NCBI RefSeq assembly: GCF_902859595.1
Contig: NZ_CADIJQ010000001.1
Span: forward strand, 1,736,001 to 1,800,000
From: Achromobacter kerstersii
GTDB taxonomy: Bacteria; Pseudomonadota; Gammaproteobacteria; Burkholderiales; Burkholderiaceae_B
Length of the DNA: 64,000 nucleotides
Direction of reading: 5' to 3'
In this document: in pieces, positions 20,613 to 29,848 of the stretch
Position numbering within the stretch: position 1 is the stretch's first letter
Layout: the number at the start of each line of letters is the position of its first letter
Notes under the pieces: generated by a model
What the model saw: only the letters and a program-made list of their open reading frames with translations
The model's database searches: none
What the model was told of the DNA's origin: nothing
Program-made: the position numbers and the translations under genes

Positions 20613-21758
20613 TTACCAGCCGCGGAAACGTTCCCAATGAGCCACCACGCCAGGGTCGTTGCCACGCACGACCTCGTAGGCATCGTGCTGGGCGCAGGTC
20701 GCGCAGGCGTGGTTGGGCACGATGCGCAGCTTCGCGCCAATCGGCAGATCAGGCAGGCTTGCATTGCTACCCGCGCGCAGTTTGATGATGCCCTGCTCCT
20801 GGTTGGTTTCCGCCAGAAGAAGATCAGGATACGGCTTGCCCTGGGCGTCGCACACCAGACCATACAACTGGTCAACCGGCTGCTTGGCGGTGCCGCGGTC
20901 GCGTGACATGGCCATCCATCCGGCGTCCACCAAAATCCATCCTTTATCGGGCTGATGGCCGATGACGGTGGTCAACACGGTGGCCGCGATGTCGTCAACG
21001 GCGCATACGCCAAGGCCCGCCATGACCAGGTCGAAGAAAACATACACGCCCGCGCGCACCTCCGTTACGCCGTCAAGGTGGCGTGCGAAGTGGGCGGTGG
21101 GTGTGGAACCCACGCTCACGACAGGGCACGGCAAGCCGGCCTGCCGAATCGCGTCAGCGCAACCGACCGCGGCCGCGCGTTCTTGTTCGGCCATATCTGC
21201 AATGGCTTCAAGGCTGCGGCATCCGTAGGATTCGCCCGCATGCGTCATCACGCCGCGCAGGCAGCCAGCGTCATTCAGCACATGCGCAATTGCCAGCAGG
21301 TGTTCGTGATTGCCCGGCTGCACCCCGGCGCGGTGGCCGTCGCAGTCGATCTCGATCAGGGCGGGAATGCCCTCGCCCGCCACCTTGGCGCGGGCGGCAA
21401 CGGCGCGCGCGGCGTCGATGCTGTCGACCACCACCGTCAGGTCAACGCCGCGCTGGCGCAGCGCCAGCACGCGCTCCAGCTTGGCAGGCGCGATGCCGAC
21501 GGCATAGAGCAGATCCGTGACGCCAGCGTCCGCGAATTGCTCGGCCTCTTGCAAGGTGGACACTGCGGCAGGCCCCTGCGGGCGGCTCATGACACGGCGC
21601 GCCACCTCGATCGACTTGGGCGTCTTCAGATGCGGACGCAGTTGCACGCCATGGCCGGCCATCAAGGCGTTCAGGCGCTCGATATTGCGGGTCATGCGGG
21701 TTTCGTCCAGCAACAGGCAGGGAGTTTCCAGCGTATCCAGGGTGGCGGTGGCAGTCAT
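20613..21758 (-). CDS. DSD1-type PLP enzyme (D-serine dehydratase-like / D-threonine aldolase-like)
   Basis: 381 residues from the ATG at 21758. Fold-type III alanine racemase-like N-terminal domain with the PLP lysine at Lys45 (RPHLKTPKS) and a C-terminal D-serine dehydratase-like domain with the zinc ligand pair in PNHACATC. Family members act on D-3-hydroxyamino acids: either dehydration of D-serine or aldol cleavage of D-threonine; which one cannot be told here. The neighbouring RidA gene favours an enamine-forming lyase reaction. Divergent from the LysR gene at 21885, the probable regulator; the 126-bp gap is AT-rich with repeated CTTAAT. Confidence 0.85.
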   Translation of the reverse strand: MTATATLDTLETPCLLLDETRMTRNIERLNALMAGHGVQLRPHLKTPKSIEVARRVMSRPQGPAAVSTLQEAEQFADAGVTDLLYAVGIAPAKLERVLALRQRGVDLTVVVDSIDAARAVAARAKVAGEGIPALIEIDCDGHRAGVQPGNHEHLLAIAHVLNDAGCLRGVMTHAGESYGCRSLEAIADMAEQERAAAVGCADAIRQAGLPCPVVSVGSTPTAHFARHLDGVTEVRAGVYVFFDLVMAGLGVCAVDDIAATVLTTVIGHQPDKGWILVDAGWMAMSRDRGTAKQPVDQLYGLVCDAQGKPYPDLLLAETNQEQGIIKLRAGSNASLPDLPIGAKLRIVPNHACATCAQHDAYEVVRGNDPGVVAHWERFRGW

Positions 21759-21884
21759 GGGTATGTCTCGTTCAGGCAAATCAAGAAACGCCGGGTCAGT
21801 GCGGCGTGGGGATGTTCGCAGTATGGCGCGCCCACGCCTTTGCGTGTTTAATGTGGACTTAATTTTCACTTAATATCAATCTGA

Positions 21885-22805
21885 ATGATTACCACGGATG
21901 ACCTGCGTTTTTTCCTGAGCTTGGCCGCTACGCCGTCGCTTGCGCAGGCTGCGCGCGCGCTGGATGTGACGCCGCCCGCCGTCACGCAACGCCTGCACGC
22001 GCTGGAAAAGCGTCTGGGGGTGAGGCTGGTGAACCGCTCCGGACGCGGCACCGCACTGACCGACGAAGGCCGGCTGCTGGCGCTGCGCGCAGGGCAGATC
22101 TGTGGGGAGCTGGGCGATCTGGCAGACGAACTCGCGGGACGGCGCGGCGTGGTGGCGGGACATTTACGTGTCATTGCACCGCTTGGATTCGGCCAGCGCT
22201 ATGTTGCGGGTCTGGTCGCCAGTTTTCGCAAGACCGCGGAAAACGTCACCGCCAGCCTGACGCTGTCCGATGGCCCGCCGCGGCTGGCGACCGACAACTG
22301 GGACGTCATGGTTCATATCGGCGAGCTGCGGGATTCAACGCTGGTGGCCTATCCGCTGGCGCCGAATCGGCGCATTCTTTGCGCCTCGCCCGCGTATCTG
22401 GCGCGCCACGGCGCCCCCGCCAAACCTGAAGACCTGCGCGACCACGATTGCATCGCCTTGCGCGAAAACGACGAGGACGTCACTTTGTGGCGCTTCAAAC
22501 GCGGCCGCGGGCCGGCGGTGGGCGTGCGCATCGCGCCGGTGCTGTCCAGCAATACCGGCGCAGCGGCGCTTGAATGGGCCTTGGCTGGCCACGGCATCGT
22601 CGCACGATCGGAATGGGACGTTGCCGAACATCTGAAGGCACGCTCGCTGGTGCCCTTGCTGGCCGGCTGGAATTTGCCCGACGCCAATGTGGTGGCGCTG
22701 GTGAAATCGCGCCAGGATCTGTCTGCGCGCACCGCAGGTTTCCTGGCGCATCTGCGCGAAGCCTTCGCCGCGACGCCCTGGCGCGACAAGGCCCAGCCGG
22801 CTTAA
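21885..22805 (+). CDS. LysR-family transcriptional regulator
   Basis: 306 residues. N-terminal winged HTH (about 1-60: ITTDDLRFFLSLAATPSLAQAARALDVTPPAVTQRLHALEKRLGVRLVNR in outline) and a C-terminal effector-binding domain (about 90-295). Divergently placed from the DSD1 gene, the standard arrangement of a LysR regulator and its target, so it probably senses a D-amino acid or product. Its last 4 nt overlap the convergent RidA copy 2. Confidence 0.92.
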   Translation: MITTDDLRFFLSLAATPSLAQAARALDVTPPAVTQRLHALEKRLGVRLVNRSGRGTALTDEGRLLALRAGQICGELGDLADELAGRRGVVAGHLRVIAPLGFGQRYVAGLVASFRKTAENVTASLTLSDGPPRLATDNWDVMVHIGELRDSTLVAYPLAPNRRILCASPAYLARHGAPAKPEDLRDHDCIALRENDEDVTLWRFKRGRGPAVGVRIAPVLSSNTGAAALEWALAGHGIVARSEWDVAEHLKARSLVPLLAGWNLPDANVVALVKSRQDLSARTAGFLAHLREAFAATPWRDKAQPA

Positions 22806-23200
22806 TCCAGCATGGCTTCCGCTTCGATTTCGATCAGCCATTCCGGTAACGAGAGCCCGCTGACGATGACCCACGACGAAGGCGGCGGGTCGGCCGGAAA
22901 GCGGTCGCGCAGCGCCTGCGCAATGACTTCCTGCTCTTCACGGACCGTATCGCAAATGTAGATGCGCAGCATGATCACCTGCGCCATCTTGCCGCCTGCC
23001 GCCGCCAGCACACGCTCGATGTTGTCGAGCGCGGCTTCGGTTTGCTCTTGCAGGCCGGGTCCGACCGTACGCTCGTGGATGTCGACACCCACTTGGCCAG
23101 ACAGCAGCATCCTGCGCTGCCCCGTCACGATGACGGCCTGGCTAAAGCCGTACTGGACGGTGTTGAAAACGGTATCGGGATTGATGACGGTTCTGGACAT
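22802..23200 (-). CDS. RidA-family protein, copy 2
   Basis: 132 residues. Same family as the copy at 20192 but clearly divergent: blocks MLLSGQVGVDIHERTVGPG, ALDNIERVLAAAGGKMAQVI and the C-terminus LIEIEAEAML. The region equivalent to the canonical active-site Arg reads PPPSSWVIVSGL, so the key Arg seems to be absent, pointing to a RidA subfamily with another activity. Convergent with lysR, overlapping it by 4 nt. Having two RidA paralogues within 3 kb around one PLP enzyme is unusual. Confidence 0.85.
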   Translation of the reverse strand: MSRTVINPDTVFNTVQYGFSQAVIVTGQRRMLLSGQVGVDIHERTVGPGLQEQTEAALDNIERVLAAAGGKMAQVIMLRIYICDTVREEQEVIAQALRDRFPADPPPSSWVIVSGLSLPEWLIEIEAEAMLD

Positions 23201-23266
23201 GTTGTGCTCCTGTGAACGGCGCGCCCCGCAGCGCGCCGGAGCCCAAATTCTAACGAGGGGCCGGTG

Positions 23267-24457
23267 TCACGAAACCTCGCGCCCCGCCGCCGCCCCGCGC
23301 GCCCCGGCCACGGCTACCAGCAGCACAATAGCGCCGGCCACGACGGCGGTCCAGAACCCCGCCCCCACGCCGTAATGGTCCACCACCCAACCCGCCAGCG
23401 CCGCGCCGGCCGCAACACCCGCGCCCAGGCCCGTCACCAGCCACGTCAAGCCTTCGGTCAGACGCTGACCCGGCACGCTGGTTTCCACCAGCGCCATCCC
23501 GATGATCATGGTGGGCGCAAACGACAGGCCGGCCAACAGCACCCCCAGCGACAACGTGATCAGGTCGTTCACCAGCAGCAACGGCAAGGTCGTGAACGCC
23601 GTCACAGCGGCGGCAATGGACAGCATGCGGGGAAGCGGCATCTGGAACTTCATCACCCCAAACACCAAGCCCGCCACGCAGGAACCCAGGGCATAGGCCG
23701 ACAGGATCAGGCTTGCCCCGGCAGGCACCCCCTGCGCCCGGGCAAACGCCACGCTCAACACGTCGATCGTGCCCACGATGACGCCCATGGCCGACATCAT
23801 GGCCACCAGCGAACGCATCGGCGGCATGCGCAGCACGGACTCGACACGCCCGGCTTCGCGATGCTGCACGGCGGGCGCAGTGGCGCGTTGCAGGACGAAT
23901 GCGGTCACGCCCACCGCCAGCAGCAACGCGGCGGCCAGCGGGCCAGCCTGCGGAAACAACGCAACGCTCAAGCCCACCGCAAAGGGCGGGCCCACGATAA
24001 AACTGAGCTCATCCGCCACCGATTCCAAGGCATAGGCCGTGCGCAACTGAGGCTGATCCCGAAAAATCTCCGTCCAGCGCGCGCGGATCATGGCGGGCAT
24101 GCTGGGCAAGGCGCCTGCCAAGGCGGCAAAGACAAACAGAGTCCAATCCGGCGCATTCCAATGCACGCAGGCGCTCAGGCCAATCAGCGCCAGCACGCAA
24201 ACCATGGCCGCCACCGGCAGCACCCGCCCCTGGCCGTGGCGGTCCACCAGACGAGAAATCCGCGGCGCCAGCAACGCCGTGGCCAGCGCGAACGTTGCGG
24301 CAACCGCACCCGCGAGCGTGTACGCGCCGCGCACCTCGGACAACATCGTAATGATGCCGATGCCGATCATCGGCAACGGCAGGCGGGCGATGGCGCCAGC
24401 CAACACAAAACCTAAAGCGCCAGGCGCCTGGAACAACTCGCGATACGGATTGGGCAC
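23267..24457 (-). CDS. MFS transporter (drug-efflux type)
   Basis: 396 residues with about 12 hydrophobic segments; starts at a GTG (24457) with AAAGG 7-8 nt upstream. An MFS-like signature occurs after TM2-TM3 (LLAPRISRLVDRHGQGRVLP), and loops are short, as in small 12-TM exporters or YbfB-like carriers. Substrate not predictable. Divergent from the TetR regulator at 24553; a 17-bp palindrome between them is the probable operator, so drug-type induction is likely. Confidence 0.85.
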   Translation of the reverse strand: MPNPYRELFQAPGALGFVLAGAIARLPLPMIGIGIITMLSEVRGAYTLAGAVAATFALATALLAPRISRLVDRHGQGRVLPVAAMVCVLALIGLSACVHWNAPDWTLFVFAALAGALPSMPAMIRARWTEIFRDQPQLRTAYALESVADELSFIVGPPFAVGLSVALFPQAGPLAAALLLAVGVTAFVLQRATAPAVQHREAGRVESVLRMPPMRSLVAMMSAMGVIVGTIDVLSVAFARAQGVPAGASLILSAYALGSCVAGLVFGVMKFQMPLPRMLSIAAAVTAFTTLPLLLVNDLITLSLGVLLAGLSFAPTMIIGMALVETSVPGQRLTEGLTWLVTGLGAGVAAGAALAGWVVDHYGVGAGFWTAVVAGAIVLLVAVAGARGAAAGREVS

Positions 24458-24498
24458 CGATAACCTTTGAAACGGGGGTAGACGGCCGAATCGTATTC

Positions 24499-24515
24499 AC
24501 ATACATTGCGTATGT
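24499..24515. promoter_or_regulatory. Probable TetR operator
   Basis: Palindrome ACATAC-5 nt-GTATGT in the 95-bp gap between the divergent MFS and tetR genes; a further half site GTATGT lies at 24533-24538. Size and position fit a TetR-family autoregulatory operator controlling both genes. Confidence 0.6.
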
Positions 24516-24552
24516 CAATTAACCTACGCGCCGTATGTCATAGGAGACCTGG

Positions 24553-25137
24553 ATGTCGCGTTCCCGCGCCGAGATGATCGCAGCCACCCGGGCCAAACTG
24601 CTGGCCGCCGCCCGCCTTGCCTTTCAGCAAGCCGGCTATGCCGCGACGTCCATGGACGATTTCACCGCGTCGGCAGGATTGACGCGAGGGGCTTTGTATC
24701 ACCATTTCGGTGACAAGAAAGGCTTGCTGGCCGCAGTCGCCGCGCAAATCGATGACGAAATCGATCAACGGCTGAACGCGATTTCGGATCAGGCGCCCGA
24801 CGTCTGGACGGCGCTGCGCGAACGTTGCCGCGCCTATTTGCGCATGGCGCTTGAACCCGAGATCCGCCGCATCGTCTTGCAGGATGCGCGTGCGGTGCTC
24901 GGACCCGCCTCGCCCTCGACGCAGCAACAGTGCATTGCCTCGCTGGGCGGCTTGCTGCAACGCTTGATGGATGACCACGTGATCGACGCGGCCGATCCGC
25001 ACGCGCTTGCGCATCTGATCAATGGCAGCCTGACCGAGAGCGCGTTCTGGATTGCCGACGCTCCGGATGGTGAGGCGCGTCTTGAACACGCGCTGCATGC
25101 CGTGGATCTGTTGTTGCGCGGGCTGCTGCGGCGGTAA
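24553..25137 (+). CDS. TetR-family transcriptional regulator
   Basis: 194 residues; ATG at 24553 with AGGAG 8 nt upstream. TetR HTH at about 12-58 (TRAKLLAAARLAFQQAGYAA, then SAGLTRGALYHHFGDKKGLL). The C-terminal ligand domain is typical in size. Divergent from one MFS gene and 93 nt ahead of another on its own strand, so it may control both exporters. Confidence 0.92.
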   Translation: MSRSRAEMIAATRAKLLAAARLAFQQAGYAATSMDDFTASAGLTRGALYHHFGDKKGLLAAVAAQIDDEIDQRLNAISDQAPDVWTALRERCRAYLRMALEPEIRRIVLQDARAVLGPASPSTQQQCIASLGGLLQRLMDDHVIDAADPHALAHLINGSLTESAFWIADAPDGEARLEHALHAVDLLLRGLLRR

Positions 25138-25230
25138 ATCCCTACCGCGATCCGCGCGTTGGTGATCAACTGGCCAGAATCCGCGTATTATCCAAGTCTT
25201 AACTTGTATAAATAAAACCCGGAGATTGTT

Positions 25231-26664
25231 TTGGCTGCCATCCCCCATCCTGAGCCCAGCGCGTCATGGGCTGACCTGCTGCACGGAGCAAATGCCCTGC
25301 GCTCCATTGCGCTCGCGGGCGGCGTGGCGCTGCACGCCATCAACGTCTATATCGTCACCACCATTCTGCCCAGCGTTATCCAGGACATCGGCGGGCTGGA
25401 ATACTACGCCTGGAACACCACACTGTTCGTCGTGACGTCCATCATTGGGTCCGCGTTATCAGCCAAGCTGATCGAAACCGTGGGGCCGCGCGCGGCTTAT
25501 CTGCTGGCCGTGGCGGTCTTCACCCTGGGCGCGGTCATCTGTGCCTTGGCGCCCAGCATGCCCGCGTTGCTGGCCGGGCGCAGCGTGCAGGGCCTGGGTG
25601 GCGGCATTCTGTTTGCGCTGAGCTACGCACTGATACGGCTGGTGTTTGACGCGCCATTGTGGTCGCGCGCCATGGCGCTGGTGTCAGGCATGTGGGGCGT
25701 GGCGACGTTGTGCGGGCCGGCAATCGGCGGCATCTTCGCGCAGACGGGGCATTGGCGGCTGGCGTTCTGGGCGCTGCTGCCCGTGGCGGCCGCGCTGGCG
25801 CTTATCGTGACGTTCAAGGTCGGCGGGCGTGCGTCCGTTCCCCCTGCCCCGCCGTCCTCGTTGCCGTTGAGCACACTGGGCCTGTTGGTGGCGTCGGTGC
25901 TGGCCGTCACCCTGGCGAGCCTGTCGACGGAGTTGGGCTGGAACCTGGCGGGGATCGCGGGCGGGTTGGCAATTGCCGCGCTGATCGCCTTCGTGGACAC
26001 GCGGGCGCGCAAGCGCCTGCTGCCTACCGGCGCCTATTCGATCCGGGCGCCGCTAGGCGCGCTGTATGCGGTGATGTGCTTGGTGGTGGCCGCCATCACC
26101 ACCGAAATCTTCGTGCCGTATTTCCTGCAAGTCATCCACGGCATGACGCCGCTGACGGCCGGCTACATGACGGCGGCCATGGCGGCGGGCTGGACGCTTG
26201 CCGCCATGCCCAGCGCCACGCGCAGCGGCGCGGCCGCCAACCGGTTGGTGTGGCTGAGCCCGGTCGTGATCCTGGCATCGCTGGTGGGGCTTGCCATCAT
26301 GACGCCGCAGGCATCCATCCTGACTTCGCTGGCAGGATTCGCGGCGTTTGTCCTGGCATTGGCGGGCGTGGGATTCGGCATCGGCCTGGCTTGGCCCCAC
26401 CTGCTGACGAAGGTGTTCAACGCCGCGCCGCAGGGCGAAGAGACGTTGACGTCGTCATCGATCACCACCGTTCAGCTCTATTCGGCGGCAGTAACGGCCG
26501 CGCTGGCGGGCGTCATCACCAACAGCGCCGGCTTGGCCGACCCGGGCGGCATCGCTGGCGCGCAGCAGGCGGCGCGCTGGCTGTTCGCCGCATTCGCCGT
26601 GGCGCCGGCGCTGGCATTACTGCTGCTGCCGCGCGTCACGCGGGCGCCAGCCGCGGTACGTTGA
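25231..26664 (+). CDS. MFS transporter (14-TM-like, DHA2 type)
   Basis: 477 residues from a TTG start at 25231 with GGAG 6-7 nt before it; no better start is present. Many hydrophobic segments. The motif-A-like loop after TM2 (SAKLIETVGPRAAYL) and motif C-like GMWGVATLCGPAIGG fit proton-driven multidrug exporters. Follows tetR on the same strand; AT-rich 25190-25215 could hold its own promoter. Confidence 0.85.
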   Translation: MAAIPHPEPSASWADLLHGANALRSIALAGGVALHAINVYIVTTILPSVIQDIGGLEYYAWNTTLFVVTSIIGSALSAKLIETVGPRAAYLLAVAVFTLGAVICALAPSMPALLAGRSVQGLGGGILFALSYALIRLVFDAPLWSRAMALVSGMWGVATLCGPAIGGIFAQTGHWRLAFWALLPVAAALALIVTFKVGGRASVPPAPPSSLPLSTLGLLVASVLAVTLASLSTELGWNLAGIAGGLAIAALIAFVDTRARKRLLPTGAYSIRAPLGALYAVMCLVVAAITTEIFVPYFLQVIHGMTPLTAGYMTAAMAAGWTLAAMPSATRSGAAANRLVWLSPVVILASLVGLAIMTPQASILTSLAGFAAFVLALAGVGFGIGLAWPHLLTKVFNAAPQGEETLTSSSITTVQLYSAAVTAALAGVITNSAGLADPGGIAGAQQAARWLFAAFAVAPALALLLLPRVTRAPAAVR

Positions 26665-26777
26665 GCCCGGGAAGTAGCGATAAATCTGCGAAGGTACGCA
26701 CCGAAATCCACCAAACGCGGTATGGAACGTCACACGCGTCTTTGCTACGCTGACGGCACCTGAAGAAGGTGACGTTC

Positions 26778-27086
26778 ATGAGCAATAAGATCCGAGTGCT
26801 TTGCGTTCAACCATCATCGATATCGGCGCGCTTCGCCTTCATGGCGATTGCGCTGCGATGGACGATGGGCGCCACCCCCCGCCCTTCGCGGCTCATGATC
26901 GGGCCGCACGATCTGGAACCCATGGGGTCGGAATCCGCGTTCTGGCAGTTTGCGCTGCGGCATGCGCTGACGGGTCAATCGTTTCTTGTGACCCGCGGTA
27001 ATCACTGGGACGTTGGGGCCTCGGTGGACGGAGACGAAGTCCACGCGTTTGGCCGCAAGTTCGCGCTTAGTCAGTGTCTGTACTGA
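26778..27086 (+). CDS. Hypothetical protein, 102 residues
   Basis: Not recognised. ATG at 26778 with AAGGTG upstream. The N-terminal 30 residues are hydrophobic with a basic start (MSNKIRVLCV) but are not a clear signal peptide or anchor. The C-terminal half is polar (LVTRGNHWDVGASVDGDEVH). Stands alone; a GC-rich hairpin follows the stop codon. Confidence 0.5.
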   Translation: MSNKIRVLCVQPSSISARFAFMAIALRWTMGATPRPSRLMIGPHDLEPMGSESAFWQFALRHALTGQSFLVTRGNHWDVGASVDGDEVHAFGRKFALSQCLY

Positions 27087-27110
27087 AGCTGGCGCGGGGC
27101 GTCAGCCCAC

Positions 27111-27131
27111 GCGGCCGCCAGCGGCGGCCGC
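27111..27131. terminator. GC-rich hairpin between convergent genes
   Basis: GCGGCCGC-5 nt-GCGGCCGC, perfect 8-bp stem between the convergent ends at 27086 and 27139. No T run, so intrinsic termination is uncertain. Confidence 0.45.
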
Positions 27132-27138
27132 TACCGAT

Positions 27139-27396
27139 CTAGACGCCGAACTGCCGCTTGCGGTGAAAGGAGGCCAATTCCTCGGCCGTCCAGCGTTGCC
27201 GGGCCTCTTCCTGACAGCAGCTGCGAAACACCAGGGCGCCAACCGCCAGGAAGCGTGTCACATCGGCATCCGAGAGTTTGGCTTGGACTTGCAACAAGCA
27301 ATCCGCGTAGGCAGACAGAATGCCATCCCAGCCGTCGACTTTGCCCGGCGCAACGGGCTGCGAGATCATGCGCGCCATCATTTCACTATGGTCCAT
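27139..27396 (-). CDS. Hypothetical protein, 85 residues
   Basis: Not recognised. ATG at 27396 (MDHSEMMARMISQPVAPGKV) preceded by a G-rich ribosome site. Small, mixed-charge and probably helical, with a Cys pair (FRSCCQEEARQRW). No membrane segment. The gap 27397-27539 up to pqiB shows nothing further. Confidence 0.5.
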   Translation of the reverse strand: MDHSEMMARMISQPVAPGKVDGWDGILSAYADCLLQVQAKLSDADVTRFLAVGALVFRSCCQEEARQRWTAEELASFHRKRQFGV

Positions 27397-27539
27397 TCGA
27401 TCGTCCCCCCTCGAATACCGCTCCGTCGCCCCGTTGTCCGGCAGCCGGTCGCACCCGCTGTTCAGCAAGTGCCGTACCCGCCTCGCTGCCCGGTTATCAG
27501 GCCAAATCTGCGGTCAAACGTCCCGATCGAATGCAGAAA

Positions 27540-29180
27540 CTACCGGCGTAGTGCCGGATCAGGCGCCCGCCCGCGCAGCAGCGAATCGGGATTCGTCTGC
27601 AAGTAATCGGATAGTTCGCGCAAGGACCGCGCCGCTCGTCCAAGCTCGCGCAACGCCGTATCGGCATTTGCTGGCAAGTCCGCGTCGGGCGCGAGCAGAC
27701 CGCCCACCACGCCCAACGAACGGTTGGCCTGGCGCAACAGGGCTTGCAGCTCGGGCGCCAGTTGCGAGTCCATCCTCTTGACGAGCCGCGACGCCCCCTT
27801 CAGCGCGCCGCTCAGTTCCATCCCGATCTCATCGAACGGCACCTTCTCCAGCTTGACCAGAATGTTGTTCAACTGCTGCTGCAATTGATCCAGGTTGTTC
27901 GGCGCCGTCGGGAGGAAGGGACGATCTTCCATCTTGAACGTAACGGGTTTGGCGTTCGGAATTTCCACCATCGCCACATACAGCTGGCCCGTGAGCAGGT
28001 TGCCGATGCGCAGTTGCGCCCGCGTGCCGCGCTCAATCATCGCCGCGAGTATCCGGCCGCTAGGGTGTTTCATATCCGTCCCGGCAAATTGCTTGATCTC
28101 CTGGTATGTCTCGCCCCCCAGGCGTTCGGGATACAACGTCGCAGACACCACCGCGTAGAACTGCTTGGTCTCGGAATCGAAATCCAGGCTGATCGCATCC
28201 ACCTTGCCGATCGTCACGCCATAAGCATCGATGGGTGCGCCGACCACCAGGCCGCGCACCGACTGGTCGAATCGCATGCGGATCGGCACCGGTACGCCAT
28301 CAGGCTGCGCGCGGGCCGCCTCTTCGTTGGGAAAGAGATCGAACGACGCATTGGCGGCCGCCGCAGTGTGGCTGCGCTGGGCTGATGTTTCGAACGCCAC
28401 GCCCCCGACAATCACCGACACCAGCGACTGCGACCGCATTTGCAGGCCACGCGCATCCACGCTGAAATCCACGCCGCTGGCGTTCCAGAACCGCGTGCCA
28501 TCGTTCACATAAGCATCGTTGGGGGCATCAATGAACACTTGCACCTCAACGCCCCGTCCGTCCTTCGCCAGTTGGTATCCAACCACCTGGCCCACGGCGA
28601 TGCGACGGTAATAGATGGGGGAGCCCACATCCAGGGAACCAAGGTCGCTCGCGCGCAACGTAAAGCGCTTGCCGGCCCGGTCTTGTGCCACTTCGGGCGG
28701 GAGTTCAAGGCCGACGAATTCGGTCTTCCGGCCGGGGCTGACGCCTGCCTTGCCCTTGCTGCCGATCGGGTCCAGCCCGATGTACGACCCCGACAATAGC
28801 GTTCCCAAGCCAGACACACCGCTTACCGTCAGGCGCGGCTTCACCACCCAGAACACGGTGCCGTCGCGCAGCAGGTGGCTAGCGTCCTTGGCGACGCGAA
28901 TGGTCACCACCACGCCAGAGCGCTCGGTATTCAGCGCAACGCGCTCGACCTGTCCGATGGTGACTTCCTTGTAGCGGACCTGAGTCTTGCCCGCTTCCAG
29001 CCCTTCGGCCGTCTGAAAGTAAATCGTTGCGGTGGGGCCGGCGTTCAACCAGACCTGCAGCACCAGGAACAATCCCGCCAGAGCAGCAATGACCGGCACG
29101 AGCCAGATCCAGGACACTCGGCGCGCTTTGCGCCCAGTGGACGGTGGTGTTTGACCTGCGGCAGCACCAGACTCAGCCAT
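27540..29180 (-). CDS. pqiB: PqiB-like intermembrane lipid transport protein (MCE family)
   Basis: 546 residues from the ATG at 29180, the same length as E. coli PqiB; AAAGGGG lies 9 nt upstream. One N-terminal membrane anchor (about 24-45) then three MCE domains in the periplasm (starting near GPTATIYFQTAEGLEAG, KRFTLRASDLGSLDVGSP and VPIRMRFDQSVRGLVVGAP), and a C-terminal helical needle region. PqiB hexamers form a tunnel for lipids between inner and outer membranes. The usual partner pqiA (membrane) and pqiC (lipoprotein) are missing from both sides, so this copy is unaccompanied. Confidence 0.92.
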   Translation of the reverse strand: MAESGAAAGQTPPSTGRKARRVSWIWLVPVIAALAGLFLVLQVWLNAGPTATIYFQTAEGLEAGKTQVRYKEVTIGQVERVALNTERSGVVVTIRVAKDASHLLRDGTVFWVVKPRLTVSGVSGLGTLLSGSYIGLDPIGSKGKAGVSPGRKTEFVGLELPPEVAQDRAGKRFTLRASDLGSLDVGSPIYYRRIAVGQVVGYQLAKDGRGVEVQVFIDAPNDAYVNDGTRFWNASGVDFSVDARGLQMRSQSLVSVIVGGVAFETSAQRSHTAAAANASFDLFPNEEAARAQPDGVPVPIRMRFDQSVRGLVVGAPIDAYGVTIGKVDAISLDFDSETKQFYAVVSATLYPERLGGETYQEIKQFAGTDMKHPSGRILAAMIERGTRAQLRIGNLLTGQLYVAMVEIPNAKPVTFKMEDRPFLPTAPNNLDQLQQQLNNILVKLEKVPFDEIGMELSGALKGASRLVKRMDSQLAPELQALLRQANRSLGVVGGLLAPDADLPANADTALRELGRAARSLRELSDYLQTNPDSLLRGRAPDPALRR

Positions 29181-29353
29181 AGAGGACAACCCCTTTGTGT
29201 ACGCGTCCGGACTCGAGGGCGGATTCCCTTGTCAGGGTCGCGCCGAGGCCTGCCCCGCGCAAGTGCGGGAATTCCCGGAAACGGGCCGGGACACCGTCCT
29301 GCAAACACCGAAATTAGCGGGTAGCATGGCCTTCCCTTTTGGAGGAAGTCAAC

Positions 29354-29848
29354 GTGAATATCGCCATCCGCCCCGCCACTGTCTCGGACGCGGCCCAGAT
29401 CTACGCATTCATCACTGAACTGGCCGTCTACGAACGCGCCGCCCATGAGGTGATTGCCAGTGCCGACGACGTCGCCCGCACCTTGTTTGCGCCAGAAGCG
29501 CCGGCCAAGGCGTTGATGTGCGAGGTAGACGGCAAGACCATTGGCTACGCCGTCTATTTCTACAGCTATTCCACCTGGTTGGGCAAGAACGGCATCTATC
29601 TGGAAGACCTGTACATCACGCCCGAGCAACGCGGCATCGGCGCCGGACGCGACCTGCTGCGCCACCTGGCCCGGGAAGCGGTGGCCAACGACTGCGGGCG
29701 GTTGGAATGGAGCGTGCTGGACTGGAACCAGCCCGCTATCGATTTTTACCAATCGATCGGCGCACGGCCGCTGGATGAATGGGTGCGCTACCGCCTGACG
29801 GACGGCGCACTGCGCGATTTCGCCGAAGGGCGCCGCGCCGCCGCTTAA
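29354..29848 (+). CDS. GNAT-family N-acetyltransferase (diamine acetyltransferase-like)
   Basis: 164 residues from GTG at 29354, chosen because GGAGGA lies at the right distance; a TTG at 29339 would sit on the ribosome site itself. GNAT signature: acetyl-CoA loop QRGIGAGRDLLRHLA at about 99-112 and the C-terminal LDWNQPAIDFYQSIGA. The stretch YFYSYSTWLGKNGIYLEDLY is characteristic of spermidine/diamine-type acetyltransferases (SAT family), which acetylate polyamines or small amines. Divergent from pqiB. Confidence 0.88.
   Translation: MNIAIRPATVSDAAQIYAFITELAVYERAAHEVIASADDVARTLFAPEAPAKALMCEVDGKTIGYAVYFYSYSTWLGKNGIYLEDLYITPEQRGIGAGRDLLRHLAREAVANDCGRLEWSVLDWNQPAIDFYQSIGARPLDEWVRYRLTDGALRDFAEGRRAAA

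Noticed and set aside
23219-23238. GGCGCGCC-type hairpin between RidA copy 2 and the MFS gene as terminator
   Set aside because: Stem present but no T run on either strand; evidence too thin to list.
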